Shown: positions 1 to 7,351 of the stretch, in pieces
Layout of the letters: each line of letters opens with the position of its first letter
Numbering within the stretch: position 1 is the first letter of the stretch
Assembly (NCBI GenBank): GCA_012031475.1
Contig: JAAUTJ010000153.1
Coordinates: 1-8,893 of the forward strand
DNA length: 8,893 bases
Direction of reading: 5' to 3'
Source: Leptolyngbyaceae cyanobacterium SM1_3_5
GTDB taxonomy: Bacteria > Cyanobacteriota > Cyanobacteriia > Elainellales > Elainellaceae
The notes under the pieces: generated by a model
Told to the model about the DNA's origin: nothing
What the model saw: the letters and a program-made list of their open reading frames with translations, nothing else
The model's database searches: none
Made by a program: the position numbers and the translations under genes

Positions 1-15
1 TCTCGCGTCTCTACC
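1..15. repeat. Right half of the same palindromic repeat at the window edge
   Basis: Bases 1-12 (TCTCGCGTCTCT) are identical to 7910-7921, and the CC that follows base 13 matches too after one differing base. The left half presumably lies before the window. As in the other copy, it sits shortly upstream of a gene start (bcsB at 45). Confidence 0.55.
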
Positions 16-44
16 CCAACCCCCGCATCTTGAACTAAACCCCC

Positions 45-2374
45 ATGAAAAACCGCTTCTCTCCTGCTCGTCGCTGGTCGCGGCGATCGATCAAATCCGT
101 CCTGCTCACCGGATTGCTCTTGCTCTCCTGCTGTTTTGTGCTGATGGGGCGATCGGTTGATGCCCAAACTGCTCCCTCTCCTGCCGCCGCTCCTGCCGTT
201 TCGACAATTCCGCTGCCTGCTGCTGCTCCTGCTCCCACTGTCGATCCGGCTGATCCGGGAACCTATGTGCTGGAGTTTAACCGCTCTCCGATCGTCGGAA
301 ATCGCCTGCGGCTGGACGGCATTTATGACGAATCGCGCTTGGCTTTCACCCGTCCGCGCAACTGGAAGCCAGCAAATATGCAGGTTTTGCTGAAGTTTCG
401 GCATTCGCCCGCGCTGTATGCGAGTCGATCGAATCTCACGGTTTTGGTGAACGGCACGAGCATCGGCAGTACGCCGCTGAACATGCCGGAAGGACAAATC
501 GCCAGCGTTGCCTATCCCATTCCGCCCGAAATCATCGACGACTACAACGAAATCGTCGTGGCCGGACTGCAAAACAACTCGCCCACCTGTACCCAAGACC
601 CGTTCGATCCGTCTCTGTGGACAGAAATTCTGCCAGATTCCAAGCTGGTCTTCAAGTTTGAGCCGCAAGCAATTCCGCTCAATTTCAGCCAGTATCCCTA
701 TCCAATTTTCGACAAGCTGAGTTTAGAAGCGAATCGGATTGCTTTAATGCAGCCGCAGTCGATCGATGAAGCATGGCTCACCGCCGTTTCCCGCTATCAG
801 GCTTCGCTCGGACGGATTGCCGACTATCGCGTCATGGAAACCCGCTTGGTGTCGAAGCTCGATCAGGTTGAGGAAAATGAAAGGCTGATTGTGATTGGAA
901 CGCCCAAGAGCCAAAGCGCGATCGCATCTCTGAAGCTGCCGATCGCCCTCAAAGACGGCAAACTCCTCGACGCGCAGCAAAAGCCGCTTCCCGACAACGC
1001 TGGCCTTTTGGTGATGACCAGTGCCGAGCAAAACAAAGTCCCCGTCTTGGTCGCGACCGGAAATTCCGAGGCGGGCGTGGCAAAAGCCGTCCAGTTTCTC
1101 GTCCAGGAACGCGATCAGCAAATCGGCACGGGACAAGCGATCGTCGTCAACGAACTCACCCAAGTCGCCAGCCCACCCGCCCGCGAATGGCCGAAATATC
1201 TGCCCGATCGCGATCGATTCACCCTATCCGACCTGAAGAATCCGGACGGAACTACGCCGCAAGATGTGACGGTTTGGGGTTCTCATGCGCCCGCTTACGA
1301 AGTGGACTTTCGCGCTCTGCCGGACGATCGCTTTGTCCCCGGCAGCACCATGACCCTGCGCTACAGCTACGGCCCGCAGGTGAATCCGCTCACGTCCCTG
1401 GTGGAAGTGAAAATCGACAACGTGGCGATCGGCGGCGATCGCCTCAGTTCGATTAACGGCGGCGAAAACGAAGAACTTCAACTCAACATTCCGCCCGAAG
1501 CCGTCAAGCCCAGTTCGCGGATGCAAATCAACTTCCGGCTTGACCCCAGAGAGCGGCGATCGTGCAGTCGAGTCACGGATCAGCAGCTTTGGGGCACGGT
1601 TCACACCGACACCAGCTTCGACCTGCGGCGCGAAAATTTGGCGGAGTTGCCCAACCTGAAGCTGATGCAGTTCGGCTATCCGTTCACCGCTCCGCAAGAT
1701 TTGTCCACAACGGCGATCGTCCTGCCCGACCAACCAACTGCCGATGATCTCCTGCTTCTCCTCAGCGTCAGCGAACGTCTGGGTCGCCTTAGTCAGGCCG
1801 ATTCGATTCAGCTTACCGTCGCTCGCAGCGGCAAACTCAGCGAAGATCTGCGAAAAGAGCGAAATCTGATTGCGATTGGCACTCAAGCTAACTTCCCCTA
1901 TCCCGAAGTGTTTACCGCTGATGCAGGCTTCAAGCTGGGCGATCGATCCTCGCGTCAGTGGCAGCAAAGCCAAATCCAAACGCTGCCCGACCCCGAAGGC
2001 TTAGTCAAACAAATTCTTTCACCCTGGAACGCGATCGCGTCCTGCTCGCGCTCAGCGCCCAAGCGCCCAACGGCCTCCAGCAAGTGCGGCAACTGATCAG
2101 CGACGACCCGCTGTTTAGCCAGCTACAGGGCGACACGGTTCTCATCAGCGCCAATCGCCCCGACGCTTCGCCCTACGAACCCGGAGACTACAACCTCGAA
2201 TTCCTCCAGCAAGCCCCCGTCCGCCAACAAAGAGGACTCGATCGCTGGAACATCCTGCGATTTGTGCGGAGCAACTGGTACGTTTTGGCTCCCGCGATCG
2301 TGATTGCCGCGATCGTCCTGTACGGTGTCAGTCAACTCTTGCTCAAACGCCTCACCAGCCAGCAGTCTAGCTAG
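45..2374 (+). CDS. bcsB: BcsB-type cellulose synthase periplasmic subunit (one frameshift)
   Basis: BcsB is the periplasmic partner of BcsA; it guides the emerging glucan across the periplasm and anchors the synthase. Repaired, the protein is 776 aa, normal for the family. Seen: a signal peptide (basic start, hydrophobic residues about 18-34, likely cleavage after VDA at 40), then a Pro/Ala-rich linker. Two family-like motifs follow: CTQDPFDPSLWTEI from C182, and a second Cys-to-LWGT block from C507 to about W516. The family's alternating carbohydrate-binding and flavodoxin-like domains would fill residues 70-720. An amphipathic stretch and one membrane helix (about 746-767) end the protein, as in BcsB. 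The frame changes near 2030: one missing base, most simply a C before the HIP1 site, joins KQILSPWN to RDRVLLALSAQ. No Shine-Dalgarno lies before ATG 45; the leader is C-rich. bcsA follows after 80 bases, so an operon is likely. Confidence 0.92.
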
Positions 2375-2394
2375 CCGCCAGTCTAGCTAGCCGA
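2363..2394 (+). repeat. Tandem 16-base duplication across the bcsB stop
   Basis: CAGTCTAGCTAGCCGC (2363-2378) is followed directly by CAGTCTAGCTAGCCGA (2379-2394), differing only in the last base. A third partial copy, GCTAGCCG, is at 2411-2418. The bcsB stop TAG (2372-2374) is inside the first unit. Confidence 0.85.
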
Positions 2395-2427
2395 CAATCC
2401 AGCCACCAGAGCTAGCCGATCGAAACG

Positions 2428-2454
2428 CTCCATCCCCACCCCTCCATCCCCACC
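2428..2454 (+). repeat. 13-base direct repeat abutting the bcsA start
   Basis: CTCCATCCCCACC occurs at 2428-2440 and again at 2442-2454, one base apart, ending exactly at the bcsA ATG. It replaces the place where a purine-rich ribosome site would be expected. Confidence 0.85.
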
Positions 2455-5043
2455 ATGACCTGGCTCACCTCCCACCGATCGCGCCCACGCAAACCCTCCC
2501 GCCGCTGGCAAAAACTCAACACCAGCCTGACCCGCTGGCTGGTCGATCGCTTGCCTGCCGGATTTGATGCGGTTTTGAAATGGCTCGATCGCCGCCAGCT
2601 AGTGCTGCTGATTGGCGCATTGATCTGGCTGTTTGTGCCGCTGCTGACGATTCGACCCGGAATTTTGCAGCAGAGCATCGTCGCCACTGTTTTGATTGCG
2701 ACAGGTTCGCTGTTTTTGCATCTAGAAGAGCGCCAGCCAGAAACCCGCACCAGCGAATATTTACACCTGCTGCTGATCGTCCTCAGCTTGCTCGTGACGC
2801 TGCGCTATCTCTACTACCGCACCAACTACACGCTGAATTTTGACGGCATTGTCAACTCGATTTTTTCGCTGCTGCTGTATTTGGCGGAACTGTATGCGAT
2901 CGCCACGCTGGCCTTGGCCTACTTCCAAACGCTGCGAATCAATCACCGCAAGTCATCGACTTCAGCGATCGCCCGGTTGCCGACTGGTTCAGCGTCGATA
3001 TCTACATTCCCACCTACAACGAAGATGTCGAGATTGTCCGCAAAACGGCACTTGGGGCGCTGGCGATCGACTATCCGGCCAGCAAAAAGCGCATCTATAT
3101 TCTGGATGACGGGCGGGCAGAGAAGTATCGCGATCGACGGGAAGAACTGCGGCAAATGTGCCTGGAACTCGGCTGCACGATGCTGACGCGGGACAACAAC
3201 GAACACGCCAAAGCCGGAAACATCAACACGGCCTTAAAGCGAACTGAGGGCGATCTCGTCTTGATTCTTGATTGCGACCACATTCCAACGTGCGGCTTCT
3301 TGAAGGAAACAGTGGGATTTTTCTATAAAGATGCCGTTTCGCTCGTCCAAACGCCGCACTGGTTCTACAATCCCGACCCGTTTGAGCGCAATTTGCAGAC
3401 TGGCGGACAAATTCCGGTCGGCAACGAACTGTTTTATAAAGTGCTGCAAAAGGGCAACGACTTTTGGAATGCCGCTTTCTTCTGCGGATCGGCGGCAGTT
3501 GTGCGGCGATCGCACCTGCTCAAGGTCGGCGGCATCGCAACCGAAACCGTCACCGAAGATTGCCACACCTCTTTGCGGCTGCACTCGCTGGGCTACGAAA
3601 CCGTCTACTACGACAAAATCATGGTGGCCGGACTTGCGCCGGAAAAATTTTCGTCGTATGTGGGGCAGCAAGTCCGCTGGGCGCGAGGCATGGCGCAAAT
3701 TTTGCGGACGGAAAATCCGCTGTTTAACCGCAAGCTGAAGCTGAATTTGGCGCAGCGGATTTGCTATTTTTCCGCCACGTCACATTTTTTTCTTCGGCTT
3801 TCCGCGCTTGATGTATGCGATCGCGCCGACGTTGTTCCTCTTATTTGGCATCAACTCCGTCAACGGTCTGGGACTCGAAACCTTGGCCTACGCGCTGCCG
3901 CACATCGTCCTGTCGATGCAGACGAACCACATCGCCTACAAGCACGTCCGCTTTTCGTTTTGGAACGAAATTTACGAATTCGCCTTGTCCTTTCAGGCCG
4001 GACTGGTGACGATGTTTGCGCTGATCAACCCGAAGCTCGGCTCGTTCAACGTCACCGATAAAGGCTTAGTCGTCACCAAGCGCAGCTTTGATTTTGAGTC
4101 GATGCGGATGCTGGTGATTTTGGGCGTGGTGGCGAGCGCGTCACTTTTGGCGGTTCCCTTCTGGCTGATTCTCAGTCCGCAGAATACGCAGGCGGTTCTA
4201 ATTAACGCGATTTGGTGTGTGTTCAATATCGTCCTGGTTGTCGCCGCTTGCCTCGCCGCCTTTGAGCAGCCGCAACTGCGTCGCGCTCACCGTTTGCCCA
4301 GGGAAATCACCGCGATCGTTCACACGGACAGCGAAAGCTGGACAGGCCAAACCGTCAACATCAGCGAAAGCGGCGCTTTGATTTTGCTCGATGTGTGGCC
4401 GAATATTGCCGATCGCGTCCGCCTTGAACTCGTTGGTGACTACGGAGCGCGAGCCTTAATTGATGCCCACATTTTGCGAGCAACGGCGACGGACAAGCTG
4501 CAAACCTTGCTCTCGATCGATTTTCACAATGTCAGCCGCACCCAGCTTGACGACTTGGTGCTGGTTCTCTATTCAGACGTGCAGCAGTGGTATTCGCAAA
4601 GCCGCGTTGAGGCCGACAATCCGCTGGCCTCGATTCGCTTCATCGCCACCAGCCTCAAGCGAGCCTTCCGCGAACTGAGGCCGGAAATCGGCGTGAAGGT
4701 GCGAAAGCAAATGCAGGCGACGACCGAACTGTACTGGGAAGGCTGGGACGGTGATTCTTACATCGGCGTAATCACCGAGATGGGAACCCGCGATCTCCGT
4801 CTGGAACTTGATGCCCCAATCGACCAGTGGGAACACCTAGAGCAGCTTCATCCGATCATTGCCCTGCTGATTAGCCGTGACGAGACGACACCGCCGCAAA
4901 GCGTCCTCGCCCAAATTGACGCGATCGATGTGCTGTCGCGATCAACCTCAGACGGATTTTCCCAGCGCATGGTGATGGAACTGAGCTTTCCAAGCTCGCT
5001 CGATCGCCAGCAACACGCTAAGATTAAGCGGCTGCTGCGGTAG
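2455..5043 (+). CDS. bcsA: BcsA cellulose synthase catalytic subunit (UDP-forming), PilZ domain; two frameshifts
   Basis: Inner-membrane family 2 glycosyltransferase that polymerises UDP-glucose into beta-1,4-glucan and threads it through its own channel. The repaired protein is 862 aa. N-terminal membrane helices occupy about 47-165. The GT2 core carries all expected motifs: DDG (D218-D219), DCD (D273-D275), TED (367-369) and QQVRW (405-409). More membrane helices follow, with the gating-loop motif FNVTDKG from F531 (FxVTxK). A PilZ domain at about 605-705 has RRAHR (609-613) and NISESG (635-640), the c-di-GMP-binding RxxxR and N/DxSxxG signatures, so allosteric activation by c-di-GMP is expected. 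Residues about 740-862 form an extra beta-rich tail. Frame breaks: a missing C near 2949 (CGC-CAA read as CGCAA) and one T too many in the T7 run 3785-3791; removing it gives SHFFFGFPRLMYA. ATG 2455 is the first suitable start but has no purine-rich ribosome site. Confidence 0.95.
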
Positions 5044-5067
5044 CACTACCAAAAATTGAAATCAGGC

Positions 5068-5116
5068 AAAAAATCGTCAGCCAGAGTAAAAAAGAAAGCT
5101 CAGCCGACGATTTTTT
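5068..5116 (+). terminator. Intrinsic-type terminator after bcsA
   Basis: An inverted repeat begins 24 bases after the bcsA stop. The left arm AAAAAATCGTCAGC (5068-5081) pairs with GCCGACGATTTTTT (5103-5116) with one mismatch, around a 21-base A-rich loop, and ends in six T. The flanking A and T runs let it act on either strand, so it could also stop leftward transcription. It separates the cellulose genes from the chemotaxis-like cluster. Confidence 0.8.
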
Positions 5117-5150
5117 AAGGCTTGAGGAACGATTGAAAATAGATAAAAGT

Positions 5151-5303
5151 TTATGTTTTCTTCGTAATCTCCCAGATGCTCTTTACTGACAACCCATAGT
5201 TTCCACCGTAAAACTTGCTACGCTGATATGTAATCGCACCAAGCGCATCTGCCTGAAGTCCGAACTTGCCCAACGAAGTCTCAGTGGATGCACTGCCGTC
5301 GCT
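5151..5303 (-). pseudogene. Possible C-terminal remnant of an unidentified gene
   Basis: On the minus strand, 50 codons run from 5303 down to a TAA at 5151-5153. They include GKFGLQADALGAITYQ and NYGLSVKSIWEITKKT, which look like ordinary coding sequence rather than chance. There is no start codon at the proper end; an in-frame TAG (5304-5306) precedes the fragment. The same frame continues upstream to about 5648 but holds further stops (TGA, TGA and the TAA at 5436-5438). I do not recognise the family. It ends 35 bases from the bidirectional hairpin at 5068-5116, as a convergent gene would. Alternatives are a chance open stretch or the tail of a gene disrupted by sequence errors. Confidence 0.35.
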
Positions 5304-5736
5304 CTACCTAGTTTTTTTCAGTTCGATCGCCTGACCTCAGCAGTCTAGGCGGTTTCCATCGGCTCAAGTCAATCTTTTCACTTCTCCCATAAAGCACATT
5401 GCGATCGGCACTGTGATCGATTCGCTTGAGCCAGATTACGCCAATTCACTCCTAACCCGTTCTACAAATCCCGCAGCACTGTTCGTCACAATCAATTTCG
5501 TCACAATTAGTTCTGTAACAAGCTGCAAATCTAGATTGAGTTCCGAATCTGAGTTTGAACCTGATTCGCGAGTCATCTTCGCAAATTCAACTGTCTTTAG
5601 GACTGGTTCAGCGCCAATCATCAGGCTGCTTCGTCCCGCGATCGACAACGCGCAATCTCCTCTTTGCTTTACTCCCCCGATTTGTCACTTTTGAACGTCC
5701 AATTGCTCCTTTCTGAACTGCACCAGAGTGTGACTC
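5304..5736. other. Gene-poor spacer upstream of the PATAN regulator
   Basis: Two overlapping open frames exist here (+ 5413-5694 and - 5436-5648) but neither has a ribosome site, a recognisable domain or a convincing composition. The stretch is richer in A and T than its neighbours and contains a small 15-base-period repeat (5482-5507). The promoter of the downstream chemotaxis-like unit should lie in its right part; I cannot point to a confident -35/-10 pair. Confidence 0.5.
5482..5507. repeat. Short tandem repeat, 15-base period
   Basis: TTCGTCACAAT occurs at 5482-5492 and 5497-5507 (period 15), with a decayed third copy TTCTGTAACAA at 5511-5521. It lies in the gene-poor spacer. Read on the minus strand the repeat encodes LIVT-type pentads, but the frame has no support as a gene. 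Confidence 0.6.
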
Positions 5737-6830
5737 ATGAACACCCTTCCCATGCCTGGCTACCGGATTCACAAATTCCATCCGCTCAGCGTCTTGGCAC
5801 AGCTTGCCAGCCGTCAAACGACGGGTCATCTGCAAGTTTCAAGCGGCCTCACCTCCTGGTCGCTGTATCTCAGTAAAGGCAAATTGCTGTATGCAACCTG
5901 CTCGATCGAAACCTTCGATCGGCTCGATCGCCACCTGCGCCGCCTCAGTATTCAAGCGCCCACTTTGGTCAGCGCCATTCGCGTTCAAACTCGACTGCTG
6001 TTTGAAAGGCCAACGGAAAATCCGGGTCAATCGATCGCCGATTACGACGCAATTTGCTGGCTGGTTGAACAGCACTATTTGGGACGCGATCAAGCCGCTT
6101 TACTGATTGAAGAACTGGCAAAAGAAGTGCTGGAATCGTTTCTCGCGCTCCAAGAAGCCAGCTACGAAATTCAAGAACAAAACTGGAACGATCGCCCCCA
6201 ATTCTGTCAGCTTGATTTGCGCCCCCTGGTGGAACTTAGCCAGATGCAACTGCGGCAAAAGCAAGCATCTGGACGGGTTGTAACGCCTTTGCGCGAATCG
6301 ACACCCAGCTCGATCGCAGGCAGCACCGCCTTCGCCCTCGCCCGGCTGCGCCGATTCCCGCCTTGACGGTTGAACCCACGTCGAGAAAATGGCCGATCGC
6401 TGCCGTCACTTCCACTCGCAATGAGCCGCCGATCGCGCCGCCCCCCACCAGGCCAAAGGGCACGTTTACGATCGCCTGCATTGATGATAGTCCGACTGTC
6501 TTGCAAGCGATTCACAGCTATCTCGACGACAAAATTTTCACCGTCTTGATGATCAACAATCCGGTCAGTGCGCTGATGCAAATTGTCCGCAGCAAACCCG
6601 ATTTGATTTTGCTGGATGTGACGATGCCCAATCTCGACGGCTATGAGCTTTGTTCGCTGCTCAGGCGGCATCCGAATTTCAAGCAAACCCCGGTGATCAT
6701 GGTGACAGGAAATACTGGATTTATCGATCGCGCCAAGGCTAAACTAGTCGGCGCATCCGGCTATCTCACCAAGCCATTCACCCAGTCGGATTTAATCAAG
6801 ATGGTGTTCAAGCATTTGCATTTGATGTAA
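5737..6830 (+). CDS. PATAN-REC response regulator, PatA/PixG (PilG) type; one frameshift
   Basis: Two-domain regulator of the kind that opens cyanobacterial pix/pil/hmp clusters; it acts as a phosphorylated output protein in type IV pilus motility, phototaxis or cell patterning. Repaired length is 364 aa. Residues 1 to about 160 are the PATAN (DUF4388) domain, recognisable by TGHLQVSSG and the following LYLSKGKLLYA pattern. A Pro/Ala/Thr-rich linker runs to about 245. A complete REC domain follows: acidic pair D250-D251 in CIDDSP, phospho-acceptor D294 in LILLDVTMP, conserved Thr in VTGNTG and Lys in LTKPF. The frame opening at 5737 ends at 6366, while the REC half lies in another frame. One extra C in the CCC run 6341-6343 would give FALAPAAPIPALTVEP and a continuous protein; the linker is variable, so the exact site is inferred. 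Alternatively these are two split proteins. No strong Shine-Dalgarno is visible. The exact orthologue (PatA, PixG, PilG) cannot be settled here. Confidence 0.88.
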
Positions 6831-6838
6831 GCCGGAGT

Positions 6839-6866
6839 GGGTGTTGGGTGTCGGGGAGCGGGGATC
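6839..6866 (+). repeat. Heptanucleotide repeat (STRR-like), four G-rich units
   Basis: Four consecutive 7-base units read GGGTGTT, GGGTGTC, GGGGAGC, GGGGATC, with a decayed fifth unit just before. Period-7 G/C-rich repeats of this type (STRR) are well known between cyanobacterial genes. The four G-runs (3, 3, 4, 4) with loops of 4, 4 and 3 bases also satisfy the usual G-quadruplex pattern on the coding strand. Confidence 0.75.
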
Positions 6867-6952
6867 GGCTTCGACCCATTCAGCGACAACGATCGAAGCA
6901 AATTGCGAGTGTTTAAATTGCTCTGTTTTCTGACAGAACTGCAAGTCAACCT

Positions 6953-6956
6953 GGAG
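6953..6956 (+). promoter_or_regulatory. Ribosome binding site of the CheY-like regulator
   Basis: GGAG, 11 bases before ATG 6968 and only 2 before the in-frame GTG 6959. The spacing favours the ATG. Confidence 0.6.
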
Positions 6957-6967
6957 AAGTGACTCAT

Positions 6968-7344
6968 ATGAACGCAACCCTGACTACAACAATTTTGATC
7001 GTCGAAGATACGCCGTCTGAAATGGAATTGATGAGCCACTATCTGCGTGAAAGCGGCTACAGCGTCATCGGCGTGATTAATGCCAAAGATGCCTTGCAAA
7101 AAGCGATCGACCTCAGACCCGACGTGATCATTACCGATGTCGTCATGCCTGGAATGAGCGGATTTGAACTCTGTCGCAGTCTGAAGAAACATACAGAAAC
7201 CACCAATGTTCCGATCGTGATTTGCACCTCAAAAATCAAGAAATCGATCGACTTTGGGGCATGAAGCAAGGCGCAGATGCCTACGTCACCAAGCCGTTTA
7301 GCCGCGAACAACTGGTGCGAGCCGTGCGATCGGTCGCGGGGTAA
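6968..7344 (+). CDS. CheY-like single-domain response regulator, PixH/PilH type; one frameshift
   Basis: Stand-alone receiver domain, the second gene of pix/pil/hmp clusters, expected to take phosphate from the cluster's CheA-like kinase. Repaired protein is 125 aa from ATG 6968. Visible REC residues: E13-D14 (IVEDTP), phospho-acceptor D57 (DVIITDVVMPGMSGFEL), Thr87 (VICTS) and Lys109 (YVTKPF). As written the frame stops at 7264, after an aberrant end. Adding one A to the A5 run 7231-7235 gives TSKNQEIDRLWGMKQGAD, the usual sequence of this family, and continues to the TAA at 7342-7344. A GTG at 6959 is in frame, but GGAG at 6953-6956 sits only 2 bases from it and 11 from ATG 6968, so ATG is preferred. 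The gene is 137 bases after the PATAN regulator and 7 bases before the CheW-like gene. Confidence 0.93.
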
Positions 7345-7351
7345 AGCATTC

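Larger units (their letters stand above)
6831..6967 (+). other. Spacer between the PATAN regulator and CheY-like gene
   Basis: This is the longest gap inside the chemotaxis-like unit. It holds a G-rich heptanucleotide repeat (6839-6866), an inverted repeat GCTTCGA (6868-6874) / TCGAAGC (6893-6899) with an 18-base loop, an 11-base palindrome TTCTGACAGAA (6928-6938) and the GGAG ribosome site. No T-run follows the hairpin, so it is not a standard terminator; transcript processing or a second promoter here is possible but not shown. Confidence 0.5.

Noticed and set aside
744..1163. Minus-strand open frame of 139 codons inside bcsB
   Set aside because: Shadow of bcsB; composition shows no recognisable protein.
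1224..1979. Long minus-strand open frame (251 codons) inside bcsB
   Set aside because: It is antisense to strongly supported bcsB coding sequence, has no domain and no ribosome site; GC-rich coding DNA often leaves such shadows.
3234..3698. Minus-strand open frame of 154 codons inside bcsA
   Set aside because: It lies over the GT2 catalytic motifs of bcsA and has no independent support.
5328..5351. Hairpin CGCCTGAC / GTCTAGGCG with a T-run nearby
   Set aside because: The T-run (5312-5318) precedes the stem on the + strand and becomes an A-run after it on the - strand, so it is not a terminator; a bulge weakens the stem.
5361..5432. Inverted repeat GGCTCAAG / CTTGAGCC
   Set aside because: Eight bases with a 56-base loop in low-constraint sequence; easily chance and not bounded by duplications that would mark a mobile element.
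5413..5694. Plus-strand open frame of 93 codons in the spacer
   Set aside because: GTG start without ribosome site, Ser-rich without domain, and overlapped by an equally open minus frame; not supportable as a gene.
6928..6938. Palindrome TTCTGACAGAA upstream of the CheY-like gene as an operator
   Set aside because: Only 11 bases, no second copy in the window and no match to a cyanobacterial operator I know.
2020..7264. Programmed ribosomal frameshifting as the cause of the frame changes
   Set aside because: The five sites share no slippery heptamer or downstream structure, and the T7 site needs a +1 shift while the others need -1; single-base errors explain all of them better.
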